From an uncultured Muribaculaceae bacterium (GTDB lineage: Bacteria > Bacteroidota > Bacteroidia > Bacteroidales > Muribaculaceae), in contig CAJTYH010000007.1 in assembly GCA_910583675.1 (NCBI GenBank), positions 1 through 64,000 on the forward strand: a DNA stretch of 64,000 nt, read 5' to 3'. Position numbers and translations under genes: made by a program. The notes under the pieces were generated by a model, which ran no database searches, was not told the origin of the DNA, and saw only the letters and a list, made by a program, of their open reading frames with translations. Shown here piece after piece: positions 19,941 to 28,817 of the stretch (the first letter of the stretch is position 1; each line of letters begins with the position of its first letter).

Positions 19941-22487
19941 TCATTTCCCACCGCCTCCTCCACGGCTTCCACTCTGGAGATCGTCATTGCTGATGGATGC
20001 GGCAGTCTTCTTCACCTGCGCGTTGAGCGATCCGAACCTGAAATTGAGGCTGACACCCACATACCGTCCAGAGCGGTTTATCGTCTCGGAGTCGGTGGTA
20101 TATTGCGGATTGTAGGTATGATAATTGGTGTGCATTTCATTAGGCCCGAAAGGTCTGTTGACGTTTAACCTTACCGTAAGCCTGTCTTCCTTAAGGAACT
20201 TGCGCACAAGCGATATGGAATATCCGGGTGTTCCGGGATCCTGATATGAATACACGTTGCTCAATCCTCCGCTCCACCAGTAGCCACTGACGGACAACTC
20301 GAGTTTCCATGGGAGATCGCGGCTGATACGCGTCCATGGATTCACCGCCCACCGCGCACGCGAGCCGAATACCTGCGCACCCGACGCATCCAGCGCCACA
20401 GGCTGCCTAAGGTAGGTATATCCGCCCCAAAGGTTGAGCATCCAACGGGTCTTGCTATCGATGCTCCACTGGAAGTAGACCGACATGTTCAAACTTCGCA
20501 TCTTGCCTACGTTGTCATAGGTACTTACAACACGTTCCCGCTCGTCTATCCATGACACATTCTGCAACGAATTGTCAACCAGGGTACCACCGATGTTGAA
20601 ATCAAGGTTGAATTTATTCTTGATCAGGGAATAGTTGAAGGACACATTGTTATATGCCACACTTCCGAGATCGGGATTACCGAAACTTACAGAGGTCGGG
20701 GTCTCCGAACGTGCCGGGTCAAGGAACCAGATGCTTGGTCGCCGTATATTGCGGCTATAGCTGAGTTTCACCGAATTGGCATCGTTGATATTCCATGACA
20801 CGGCGGCATTCGGCACCAGATCATTCAGCGTGGAGGAAAAATTGGAGCGATTCTCGGTCTGTGCCTTGAAGCGGGCACTGAGATAAGAATACTCATATCG
20901 CAAACCGGCACGGATATTCCACTTACCCAATGTAAGGCGATAGTCGGCATATGCGGCGGCAATCGTAGTGCGATGGGTGAAATCGTCGTGAGTGCCCATG
21001 TCGGCACCTTCATACGTCTGCGTGCTGATGGAATGGTTGTCCCTGAACACCGCCTTGGCTCCTATGTCAAGTTTGTGCTTTTCCCCATAGGGGCGACTCC
21101 AGTCGGCCTGCACGGTCTGTTCCATGAAATCCTGCTTCGAATCGAAATACCTCCCCGTGTACTCGAAGTCACAGTTGAACATGTCATAATATTGCGTTTC
21201 CGATTCGTTCTTGGAGCTGTTGTTCGAAATACGGTAACTGAGAGTGATGGTTTCACCCTTTCTGCGCGTGGAGTGCTGATAGTTGGCCGAACCGTCAAAC
21301 GAGAGATTACCGTTGTCCAACGGCCTTTGAAGACTGTTATAGGAGTATAACACCGGACGCGATCCGTCGGCGGCTGCCGCCCCCAGCATTCTCACGGAGC
21401 TTGTTATCCTCTGATCAAGCGGCGACCATATCCACCCGTTGGCCTCCACCGTAAACAGATTGAGCGAATCAGGCTCCCAACTTGCTTCCAGCCCCATCCA
21501 TCCCGAATTCTGCGGATAGGTGGAATATGTCTCAGCCTCGTATCTGTTTCCCGTCTCGTAATAATCCGTATACTGGTTGCTCCACGACTTGGAGTCGTTG
21601 CCCTTGGGAGTGCGGTTGTATCCTCCATTGACCGACATGGTCACCTTGTCCACCTGAGTGGACAGCCACAACGACGGATTCGGTATGAATGAGTTGTTGT
21701 CGGCATAGAGGTTGGCGGTGCCGACTACTCCATTGAGAGCCGTATCCGAATCGGTGACGATGTTGAGTATCGCACCCACCCCCTCGGCATCTTCACGGGC
21801 ACCCGGCTCGGTAATCACCTCAATCTTCTTTATGGAAGAGGCCGGTATCGCAGCGAATATATCCTTTGCATTATTCGTAAAGGAATTGTTCGGACGTCCG
21901 TTCTTGTAGATCTTGAAGTCCGAGGATCCCTTTACCTTTATATTACCCTCCTCGTCAACCGAAACGAGCGGCACCTTCCGCAGGATTTCACGAAGCGTGG
22001 AGGTCTCAGCCTCCGGATCTGCCTTCACGTCATAGCCGAGACGGTCGATCTCGCGCACCACCAACGGACGCTGAGCCACGACCTCCACCTGCCCTAGTTC
22101 GGTGACGTTCTCCTCAAGCACGATACGACCGAGATCCACATCCGAGTGTGACGCATCCACAGCAAACGTCCTTTCCACAGGCCGCTTCCCTACGGAAGCC
22201 ACCGACAGACGGTATCCACCAGCCGACGGCAGCGACTGGCTTATCCTGCCGTTTTCATCGGTAGTGGCAAGAACCACAGGCTTCACACTATCCGAGGTGT
22301 TGTAAATTCTGAGGGTAGCATACACTTCAGCCACACCGGCAGAATCCACTACCTCCCCTCTCACCATGTATCCGGTAGACGCGCCATAAAGGGATTGAAC
22401 CGAAGCCACAGCCACAAAAACAGCAAGGATCAGGCATTTGGCCACCCTTGACACTATCGGTGAATTGTTCTGACAACTGGTATGCAT
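19941..22487 (-). CDS. TonB-dependent-receptor-like outer membrane beta-barrel protein
   Basis: 848 residues with a signal peptide. Residues ~40-130 form a carboxypeptidase-like regulatory domain (MVRGEVVDSAGVAEVYATLRIYNT); ~150-250 a plug-like domain (LREILRKVPLVSVDEEGNIKVKGSSDFKIYKNG and IKKIEVITEPGAREDAEGVGAILNIVT); the rest is a barrel of the OMP_b-brl_3 type with alternating aromatic strands. The tail ends in a glycine run (GSRGGGGGK) rather than a barrel-closing aromatic residue. Such proteins are common in Bacteroidetes; the ligand is unknown. It converges with the GH78 gene 20 bp away. Confidence 0.85.
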   Translation of the reverse strand: MHTSCQNNSPIVSRVAKCLILAVFVAVASVQSLYGASTGYMVRGEVVDSAGVAEVYATLRIYNTSDSVKPVVLATTDENGRISQSLPSAGGYRLSVASVGKRPVERTFAVDASHSDVDLGRIVLEENVTELGQVEVVAQRPLVVREIDRLGYDVKADPEAETSTLREILRKVPLVSVDEEGNIKVKGSSDFKIYKNGRPNNSFTNNAKDIFAAIPASSIKKIEVITEPGAREDAEGVGAILNIVTDSDTALNGVVGTANLYADNNSFIPNPSLWLSTQVDKVTMSVNGGYNRTPKGNDSKSWSNQYTDYYETGNRYEAETYSTYPQNSGWMGLEASWEPDSLNLFTVEANGWIWSPLDQRITSSVRMLGAAAADGSRPVLYSYNSLQRPLDNGNLSFDGSANYQHSTRRKGETITLSYRISNNSSKNESETQYYDMFNCDFEYTGRYFDSKQDFMEQTVQADWSRPYGEKHKLDIGAKAVFRDNHSISTQTYEGADMGTHDDFTHRTTIAAAYADYRLTLGKWNIRAGLRYEYSYLSARFKAQTENRSNFSSTLNDLVPNAAVSWNINDANSVKLSYSRNIRRPSIWFLDPARSETPTSVSFGNPDLGSVAYNNVSFNYSLIKNKFNLDFNIGGTLVDNSLQNVSWIDERERVVSTYDNVGKMRSLNMSVYFQWSIDSKTRWMLNLWGGYTYLRQPVALDASGAQVFGSRARWAVNPWTRISRDLPWKLELSVSGYWWSGGLSNVYSYQDPGTPGYSISLVRKFLKEDRLTVRLNVNRPFGPNEMHTNYHTYNPQYTTDSETINRSGRYVGVSLNFRFGSLNAQVKKTAASISNDDLQSGSRGGGGGK

Positions 22488-22969
22488 AGGAAAATTGTAT
22501 TGATTTTTACTGCGCTATTAGGATGCAAAACATCCTTGTTGACACCGCAAAATTAAACTATAAATTTCGTTATAGCAAGTCTCCACTAAAAATTTCGTTG
22601 AGGACAGTATCATTTTAACAAAATTAAACATCTAAGACTTTTTCATAGTTTTTAAGCTTATTACAACACTGATTCGCAGTCACGCCACACGCATGAAAAA
22701 ATTTTCGTCTTACAAATATTTTTGCCGATTGATTAAAAAAGACGACAGAAAACTTGCTTTTGTGAACTTTATACGCTTCCTTTGCGTTTACCATACTGAC
22801 GGATTGAACATCAATCATCACAAATCTTATTTTAACACCAATTGGAAACAGTCTAATTTTTCAGACAAACCCTTAAAACCGAACAACAGACAGAGCAAAA
22901 GACACCTCCCATAATGGATGCGTCATAACGCAGAGAAACGGATTACAAACCAGACAAACCCCGATCGAC
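22488..22969. other. A/T-rich intergenic tract without a convincing gene
   Basis: 482 bp between divergent genes, visibly richer in A/T than the flanks. It holds the promoter of the barrel gene (22548-22579) and, on the plus strand, a possible weak promoter for the DJ-1 gene (TTG at 22754, 20 nt, TTCCTTTG at 22777-22784). Two reading frames of about 65-73 codons occur on opposite strands but overlap each other and show no recognisable features. Confidence 0.5.
22548..22579 (-). promoter_or_regulatory. Promoter of the TonB-type barrel gene
   Basis: On the minus strand TAATTTTG (22548-22555) with a near-match CTTG (22576-22579) 20 nt upstream. Confidence 0.5.
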
Positions 22970-23542
22970 ATGAACACTTCTTACATTTTCCTGGCAGCGG
23001 GCTTCGAAGAGATAGAAGCCCTCACGGTATTGGACGTAATGCGCCGCGCAGGCATGGATGTCAAAACCGTTTCGATAACCTCCGAACACAACGTTACCGG
23101 GGCGCATGGCATCCCGGTAAAGGCCGACCTGCTTTACCACGAAGTGGACTTCATCACCCCCGAATGGCTGATCATCCCGGGTGGAATGCCCGGAGCAGAG
23201 AATCTATCGAAGTTCGGCCCGCTCAATACTCTGCTGATAAACCAGGCACAATCGGGAAAGATTGCCGCCATATGCGCCGCTCCCGCAGTCGTTCTCGCTC
23301 CGTTGGGCATACTTGACGGGAAAGAAGCCACATGCTATCCGGGATTCGAAAGCAAGATGACCGGTGCAGTAAGGCGCGACGCTCCCGTGATCGCACTTGA
23401 CCGCATCATCACCGCCAACGGCCCCTCGTCGGCATTGCGCTTCGCCCTAGCGATAGTGGCAAACTCGATGGGAGAAAGCGTAGCCCAGGAGGTCGGCTCC
23501 GGGATGCTCTTCTATCCCAAGAACGTCAACTTCTACTTCTAA
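22970..23542 (+). CDS. DJ-1/PfpI family protein
   Basis: 190 residues. The fold signature includes the conserved glutamate region FLAAGFEEIEALTVLDVMRRAG and the nucleophile elbow AAICAAPAVVLAPLGIL, whose cysteine is the DJ-1/YajL active-site cysteine. Related proteins act as chaperones, deglycase-like or glyoxalase-like enzymes; which one applies is open. Monocistronic on the plus strand, converging with lptD. Confidence 0.92.
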   Translation: MNTSYIFLAAGFEEIEALTVLDVMRRAGMDVKTVSITSEHNVTGAHGIPVKADLLYHEVDFITPEWLIIPGGMPGAENLSKFGPLNTLLINQAQSGKIAAICAAPAVVLAPLGILDGKEATCYPGFESKMTGAVRRDAPVIALDRIITANGPSSALRFALAIVANSMGESVAQEVGSGMLFYPKNVNFYF

Positions 23543-23626
23543 TCCGACACAAGACATAGCAAACACAACAAATCAGGATGGCAGTGTGCCAAAAATTATT
23601 ACACGCCTTAAAGCCTGAGACAAGCA

Positions 23627-23731
23627 CAAGCCTTCGAAGAAGGCGTATCAAATTTTAGCCCCGCATCAAGCGCCCACCAAGGGTGCGAGGTGTGGGGTAA
23701 ACATGTATGCATGAGAGCATTCGAAGGCTTG
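23627..23731. ncRNA. Candidate structured RNA or large convergent hairpin
   Basis: A perfect 12-bp inverted repeat (CAAGCCTTCGAA at 23627-23638, TTCGAAGGCTTG at 23720-23731) encloses an asymmetric bubble and a terminal arm made of CCCCGCATC/GGTGTGGGG (with G-U pairs) and CGCCC/GGGTG. The left arm can instead form a local hairpin GCCTTC-GAA-GAAGGC (23630-23644), so two folds compete. Strand is undecided: no clear promoter or T-run on either side. It lies between the convergent ends of the DJ-1 gene and lptD. A closing stem, bubble and apical arm recall 6S RNA shape, but I cannot match it to a known family. Confidence 0.4.
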
Positions 23732-23744
23732 AGAGGAAATTGGA

Positions 23745-26525
23745 TCAATACCACTTCACGCCATTGGAGTAGGAGGAGCGCTTGTCATATTTGAGATCCG
23801 AGAGAAGCGCCGACTTGACGGAGATATGGAAATTATAGGACTTGTAAGGCCCAACCGGGATCACGCTCGCGCGCATGGTGAAGCAATGCAGGTCACGCGA
23901 TATGTTAAGGTTCATGTAGGCGATCTTCTTCAGGTCGAAGTTATATGAGCAGCTGGCCGAGAACTCCCAGTTCTTTGTAGGACGTATGTTGCCCGACAGA
24001 CTGAGATTCTGGGTTATCTTCCCGTCATACTCCATCTTCTTCTTGTTGAAAGCCCCGTAACTGTAGCTTACCGAATAGTTGAAACTCAAGCTCCACGGCA
24101 CTTCCCACGGCACATATCCCTCCGATGTGAGCACCAGATCGTCCTTGTGTCCGTGTCCGTGATCATCCCCCTGGTCGTCCTCCTCGCCCCAATTGTCACC
24201 TCCGGAATTGTTCGGAGGGGTGCTGTTGCCGGAGTTGTCCTTGTCGTCCTTGCCTTTCTTCTTCTTGAAAGTCTCGTTGTTGATCGTATAACTGAACGAG
24301 GTGCCGGTCGAGGAGAGGCGCCCGATCCCCTTCCCGGCCTTCCAACGCGGAATGTTGACACGCACTGGATTTCCGGCAGAATTGAGCTGGTATGTATACA
24401 CGTCCCATGTGGCCGACAGGTTCAGGTTGAACCGCTTTGTAAGGCGAAGCAATATGGATGTGTTGATATTGCTCCAATTCAACGAATCGGCGGCGAAATT
24501 ATAACTCTGAGATACAGAGAAGTTTTCTATGAGCGATATTTTCTTTTCCCCGATGGAGTCGTTGTCGCTTTTCACCTTCATCTCCAGGTTGTTGGCTAGG
24601 GAGACGGAGACCGTTCCGCTGCGTCCGGCTCCCGGAACACCGTACAGAGCCGAGGGGAAATAGGAATATTTCTTCTGCTGCACGTTACCTTGCTGGTCGG
24701 TATAGCTGTAGGTTCCGTAATATCCGAAAAACGAAGATGAGAAGTCCGGCGCGCCCGAGAAAGACACAGTAGGTGTGAGCACATGGCGTATCATCTTAAC
24801 TTTCTTCCCAAGGAATCCGAGCGGCTGCCAGAAACCGTAAATTTTCGTATCAAGCGAGATGGACGCATTGAAATCCCACACGTTATAGAAGCTGTAAGTG
24901 GTGTCGGCCACCTCGGCGGCAGCTGCGGGATCCCACTGACGGCGCACTTTCTGCGTGTACATACGGTCTGTGAGGCTGATCGAAGGGGTCACGTTGATAT
25001 AGGTAAGCAGCGGGAAGGTGGCGGATATCGGCACGGTATGCTTCATGCCGTTGCGCCAGTCCTTGATCAACGATTTCTTGAAAAAGACATCCTGTTTTGC
25101 CGTAAGCGAGTTCTGGAACTGGCCTGAATACGACATACGTATCTTCTCATACCATTTTTCCGCACCCACGGCACGCTTGCGCTTGAATGGGAAGGTCTGC
25201 GACATGGTCACGTTGATGTTCGGGAACGAGACTGACAACGTGGAGTCCTGCGTTCGCTGCGACACGTTCAACGACGTGGAAAGAGACCATTTTGAATTCG
25301 GGAAACGGTAGCTGAGGTTTACGGTGGAAGACTTGGTGTTTTCCGTAAACGATGGGGAATAATATGAGTTTACGCTGTTGCGCGAATATCCTGACGTAGT
25401 AAAATTCACGGAGGCTGAAAGGTTCATGTTCGGATTGGCCTTCGAATCCTGAGTATGGTTCCATATCACCTGGAAGTTGGTGGAAGTGGAATAATCCGGA
25501 TCGCTCTTCTCCCCGTATATGCTCTTTAGATAGTTGATGTTGAAATGGCCGTTGAACTTGTAGCGCTTCCGATAGGTGGACTGCGCGGAAAGCCCCCACG
25601 AGCCTTTTGTATATATCTCACCGGTCAAAGCAAGGTCTATCATGTCGTTTATGGCGAAATAGTATCCGCCGTCGCTAAGATAGAACCCGCGGTTGTAGTC
25701 GTCGCCGAAGGTGGGGACGATCACTCCCGAGGCATACTTGTCAGAAAACGGGAAATAACCGAACGGGACGGCCAGAGGCAATGGAAGTCCGGCGAGCACC
25801 ATATATGCGGGGCCTGTGACGATGTTCTTCTTCGGTTTCATCTTGGCTCGGGTGAGCTGGAGATAGAAATGGGGATCGTCGTGGTTGTCGCAGGTGGTAT
25901 ACTTGGCATTCTGGATATAATAGTCGTCCTCGTCGGTCTTCTTGGTCTGTCCACCTGTAAGATACCCCTCCCCCTGCTGTGTCACCACATTGGTTATGTA
26001 GCCTCGCTTGCTCTTGAAGTTATAGCGCATAGTGCCGGACTCATAGGAGGTGCCACCCTCCTCGAACACAGGCTCACCTACCATGTCGCCTACGCTGTCC
26101 TCACGTCCGCAGGCATAGACCTCGCTCTTGTTCAGATCAAGCTCTATTTCAGCCGCATTGAGTTTCAGTTCACCGTAGTCCACTGAAGCCTCACCGTACA
26201 TGTATGTGGTACGCCCTCCCACGAGCACCATCGAATCCTTTGAGGAAAACACCACCTGAGCATCAAGGTCTACCTTGTCGCGACGTATGCGCGACTTGCG
26301 TACAGGAACACTGTCAACAGGCGAAACGACACCGGATGGCGGAGTGGGGACACTGTCTGCCAGAGCCATGCTGTCACCCGGGGCAACTAAAGGGACACTA
26401 TCGGGGGAGGAAGCAACCGGAACCGGCAAATCACGAGACACGCCTACACCGTCTCTTGACAACAGAGTGCCGGAGACGAAGCAAAGCACGAACAGGATGA
26501 TTATATATAGCTGAGAGCGTCGCAA
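23745..26525 (-). CDS. lptD: LPS assembly protein LptD, Bacteroidetes type
   Basis: 926 residues. LptD is the outer-membrane barrel that inserts lipopolysaccharide. Seen here: a hydrophobic N-terminus (QLYIIILFVLCFVSG), a proline/serine-rich linker, an OstA-like beta-jellyroll (VVFSSKDSMVLVGGRTTYMYGEASVDYGELKLNA, residues ~90-250), conserved LPLPLAVPFGYFPF and SGVIVPTFGDDYNRGFYLSDGGYY, and a long aromatic-rich barrel. The frame has a stop directly before codon 1 and no suitable ATG, so the start is taken as the TTG at 26525. An acidic/histidine insert (GDDHGHGHKDD) lies near residue 800. Confidence 0.85.
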   Translation of the reverse strand: MRRSQLYIIILFVLCFVSGTLLSRDGVGVSRDLPVPVASSPDSVPLVAPGDSMALADSVPTPPSGVVSPVDSVPVRKSRIRRDKVDLDAQVVFSSKDSMVLVGGRTTYMYGEASVDYGELKLNAAEIELDLNKSEVYACGREDSVGDMVGEPVFEEGGTSYESGTMRYNFKSKRGYITNVVTQQGEGYLTGGQTKKTDEDDYYIQNAKYTTCDNHDDPHFYLQLTRAKMKPKKNIVTGPAYMVLAGLPLPLAVPFGYFPFSDKYASGVIVPTFGDDYNRGFYLSDGGYYFAINDMIDLALTGEIYTKGSWGLSAQSTYRKRYKFNGHFNINYLKSIYGEKSDPDYSTSTNFQVIWNHTQDSKANPNMNLSASVNFTTSGYSRNSVNSYYSPSFTENTKSSTVNLSYRFPNSKWSLSTSLNVSQRTQDSTLSVSFPNINVTMSQTFPFKRKRAVGAEKWYEKIRMSYSGQFQNSLTAKQDVFFKKSLIKDWRNGMKHTVPISATFPLLTYINVTPSISLTDRMYTQKVRRQWDPAAAAEVADTTYSFYNVWDFNASISLDTKIYGFWQPLGFLGKKVKMIRHVLTPTVSFSGAPDFSSSFFGYYGTYSYTDQQGNVQQKKYSYFPSALYGVPGAGRSGTVSVSLANNLEMKVKSDNDSIGEKKISLIENFSVSQSYNFAADSLNWSNINTSILLRLTKRFNLNLSATWDVYTYQLNSAGNPVRVNIPRWKAGKGIGRLSSTGTSFSYTINNETFKKKKGKDDKDNSGNSTPPNNSGGDNWGEEDDQGDDHGHGHKDDLVLTSEGYVPWEVPWSLSFNYSVSYSYGAFNKKKMEYDGKITQNLSLSGNIRPTKNWEFSASCSYNFDLKKIAYMNLNISRDLHCFTMRASVIPVGPYKSYNFHISVKSALLSDLKYDKRSSYSNGVKWY

Positions 26526-26589
26526 CTAATCGGTTATATAGCAGTTTAAGCGCATGACCAAGAGCGGTGCCGCTCCTGCCACTGCGCAC

Positions 26590-26638
26590 AGACGCTGACA
26601 ATCACTGCTGTCATAGCGTCTTTTACGATGCAAAGATA
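26590..26638 (-). promoter_or_regulatory. lptD promoter with 5' leader hairpin
   Basis: -7 element TATCTTTG on the minus strand (26631-26638). Immediately after the predicted start comes a hairpin with 7-bp arms AGACGCT/AGCGTCT plus GACA/TGTC (26590-26621). The leader is about 100 nt. No clear -33 element. Confidence 0.5.
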
Positions 26639-26764
26639 GCATATTCCATACAAATCAGAACCAACAATCACCTTTTTTCACACTTGTTTACCTGCCCGTT
26701 CCGCTCAGGGCACAGCAGCCACATAAACACTTCCCTACAACAAAAGCCAATCTCCTAAAATAAT

Positions 26765-26795
26765 TTTGATCCATTGCCCGATTTTAGTATCTTTG
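26765..26795 (+). promoter_or_regulatory. Promoter of the GT2 gene at 26809
   Basis: TTTG (26765-26768), 19 nt, TATCTTTG (26788-26795): a near-ideal Bacteroidetes promoter, giving a leader of only about 8 nt. Confidence 0.7.
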
Positions 26796-26808
26796 CTTCT
26801 CATACCAT

Positions 26809-27603
26809 ATGCCACTCCAAATGACGGACACTACATCCAAGAACATGCCAGACCGAACTTGTCGCCCCCTGATCTCCATAATTACGGTAACATACAACGC
26901 TGCCGACAATCTTGCCCACACACTGCAAAGCGTAGCCGGTCAGACATTCCCGCATTACGAGCATCTGATAATGGACGGCGCCTCGACCGACGACACCCCA
27001 AAAGTAGTCGCCGCATGCCACAATCCCAACCTCCGCTTCATATCGGCTCCGGACGAGGGGATTTACGATGCGATGAACAAAGGACTGGCAGAGGCTACGG
27101 GAGACTATGTCGTATTCCTCAACGCCGGTGACACGCTCCATTCCGCCGATACCCTCTCGGAAATAGCAGACATCATCATGGCCAACGATTTCCCCGGTGT
27201 GGTCTACGGCCAGACAGACCTTGTGGACAAAGACCGCAAACGCGTTGGCTGCCGGCATCTGACCGCCCCGGAGCAGCTCACATACCGGAGCTTTGCCGAC
27301 GGGATGCTCGTCTGCCACCAGGCATTCGTCGCATTACGGCGTATTACAGGCGAATACGACACGCGCTACCGGTTCTCAGCCGATTACGACTGGTGCATCC
27401 GCATACTCCAGCATTCCCGGCACAACGTGCTTTTCCCCGAGGTAATGGTCGATTACCTAAACGAAGGCACCACCACGAAAAACCATCGGAAATCACTCGT
27501 AGAGCGCTTCCGAATAATGAGTTACTATTACGGGTGGCTGCCAACGGTCTTACGTCACTTCAAGTTCATATGGAGAGCCGTAGGGCGCCATTACGGGAAA
27601 TGA
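26809..27603 (+). CDS. Family 2 glycosyltransferase (WcaA-like)
   Basis: 264 residues. GT2 signature: PLISIITVTYNAADNLAHTL, HLIMDGASTDDT, DEGIYDAMNKGLAEATGDYVVFLNAGD (NAGD in place of the usual DxD), then CHQAFVALRRITGEYDTRY and SADYDWCIRIL, which matches the acceptor/catalytic region of this branch. Enzymes of this type decorate cell-surface polysaccharides; donor unknown. It starts a small plus-strand group with the DUF4286 gene and ruvC. Confidence 0.9.
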   Translation: MPLQMTDTTSKNMPDRTCRPLISIITVTYNAADNLAHTLQSVAGQTFPHYEHLIMDGASTDDTPKVVAACHNPNLRFISAPDEGIYDAMNKGLAEATGDYVVFLNAGDTLHSADTLSEIADIIMANDFPGVVYGQTDLVDKDRKRVGCRHLTAPEQLTYRSFADGMLVCHQAFVALRRITGEYDTRYRFSADYDWCIRILQHSRHNVLFPEVMVDYLNEGTTTKNHRKSLVERFRIMSYYYGWLPTVLRHFKFIWRAVGRHYGK

Positions 27604-27663
27604 TATCCCACCTCCATATCCGAAATCGGAGAACAACTTCCACATTACAACAATCCAAACAAG

Positions 27664-27975
27664 ATGAAACTGCTTCTCAACACCACATTCGTCATACATA
27701 CATCAATCGAGACAGACTTCCTGCAATGGGTACGCACCGTCTATATTCCCTCCGCAAAAGCATCAGGAATATTCGGACAACCGACTATAGCCCGGGTGCT
27801 CACACGCCTGGAACCGGACACGGAAAGCATCGCCGTACAGATGCCCGCCACTGACAAGGAAGGCGCCGAGCGATGGCACGACGAAACTGCCGCACTACTT
27901 AAGGACGACCTTACAGCCCGATGGCCAAATCTGGCTCTCCATTTCACCACCTACATGGAACTACTTGACCTCTGA
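27664..27975 (+). CDS. DUF4286 family protein
   Basis: 103 residues. The sequence ([29 protein letters not shown], ending [13 protein letters not shown]) fits DUF4286, a small Bacteroidetes family of unknown function often found next to ruvC. No signal peptide or membrane segment. Ten base pairs separate it from the ruvC start, so co-translation is likely. Confidence 0.85.
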   Translation: MKLLLNTTFVIHTSIETDFLQWVRTVYIPSAKASGIFGQPTIARVLTRLEPDTESIAVQMPATDKEGAERWHDETAALLKDDLTARWPNLALHFTTYMELLDL

Positions 27976-27985
27976 CATACCGGCA

Positions 27986-28564
27986 ATGCCATACACAACT
28001 ACGACGACACAGGCAGAGCGCATCATCATCGGCATAGACCCAGGAACAAACGTAATGGGCTACGGGATACTGCGCGTCATGGGCAAACAAGCCTCAATGA
28101 TTGCCATGGGGGTGATCAAGCTCAACAAATTCGAATCGCACTATCTGCGTCTGCGCCGCATATTCGACGGTGTTCGGAGCCTGATAAACCAATATCTCCC
28201 CGACGAGATGGCCATTGAAGCACCATTCTTCGGTAAAAACGTACAGTCCATGCTGAAACTCGGACGCGCACAGGGGGTGGCCATGGCGGCCGCCCTGACC
28301 CACGACGTTCCGATCACCGAATACGAGCCGAGGAAAATCAAAATGGCAATAACTGGCAACGGAGCGGCCTCAAAGGAACAGGTACAGGAGATGTTGCGCC
28401 GCATACTTGCCATCCCCAAGGAGCAACTGCTACCGGAACTGGATGCCACAGACGCTTTGGCCGCCGCCCTCTGCCACTTCTACGAAACCTCGCGCCCGAT
28501 CCCCTCCTCCGGCCCCAAATCCTGGAAGGAATTCATTGCCAAAAACCCGGGGAGAATTAGATAA
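27986..28564 (+). CDS. ruvC: Holliday junction resolvase RuvC
   Basis: 192 residues from the ATG at 27986; a TTG 21 bp upstream inside the DUF4286 gene is unlikely. RuvC cuts Holliday junctions as a dimer with RuvAB. Acidic catalytic residues are visible: Asp18 in [14 protein letters not shown], Glu78 in [11 protein letters not shown], and Asp153/Asp156 in [14 protein letters not shown]. The C-terminus ([20 protein letters not shown]) is a short basic extension. The gene is followed by a large inverted repeat and a bidirectional terminator. Confidence 0.96.
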   Translation: MPYTTTTTQAERIIIGIDPGTNVMGYGILRVMGKQASMIAMGVIKLNKFESHYLRLRRIFDGVRSLINQYLPDEMAIEAPFFGKNVQSMLKLGRAQGVAMAAALTHDVPITEYEPRKIKMAITGNGAASKEQVQEMLRRILAIPKEQLLPELDATDALAAALCHFYETSRPIPSSGPKSWKEFIAKNPGRIR

Positions 28565-28566
28565 TA

Positions 28567-28740
28567 GAGCAGGAGAAGTAAGAACAGGAGAAGTCAAGCA
28601 AGAAATCAAGAAATTAGAAGTTAAGAAATTAAGCAACTGAGAAGTCCAGAAGTTGATTCCTCTGATGCCTCTGATTATAGTCAGGCAATTTTTTTCGTTT
28701 TTCTTAACTTCTAATTTCTTGATTTCTTGCTTGACTTCTC
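28567..28740. repeat. Composite intergenic repeat with perfect 41-bp inverted arms
   Basis: Arms 28588-28628 and 28700-28740 are exact reverse complements over 41 bp, separated by 71 nt that contain tandem CCTCTGAT-like octamers. Part of the left arm plus the octamer region recurs in the same order at 44727-44856. The arms consist of A/G-rich words (AGAAATTAGAAGTTAAG). Confidence 0.85.
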
Positions 28741-28763
28741 ATGCTCTTACTTCTTACTTCTAT

Positions 28764-28806
28764 GTCATAAAAAAAGCCCGGCACTGAGCCGGGCTTTTTT
28801 TATGAC
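28764..28806. terminator. Bidirectional terminator between ruvC and the ppiD-like gene
   Basis: Perfect 19-bp stem (28764-28782 with 28788-28806): GTCAT, seven A, GCCCGGC, a 5-nt loop, and the complement with seven T. It can terminate both converging transcripts. Confidence 0.93.
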
Positions 28807-28817
28807 GGGACAGAATT

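Noticed and set aside
22693..22914. 73-codon plus-strand frame in the A/T-rich spacer
   Set aside because: Overlaps another frame on the other strand; low-complexity basic sequence with no family resemblance.
23627..23731. Assignment as 6S RNA
   Set aside because: Shape is suggestive, but no promoter, terminator or conserved sequence could be confirmed; kept as a candidate structured RNA only.
23745..26525. Frameshift at the 5' end of lptD
   Set aside because: The signal-peptide-like N-terminus reads in frame from a TTG; no alternative frame continues upstream.
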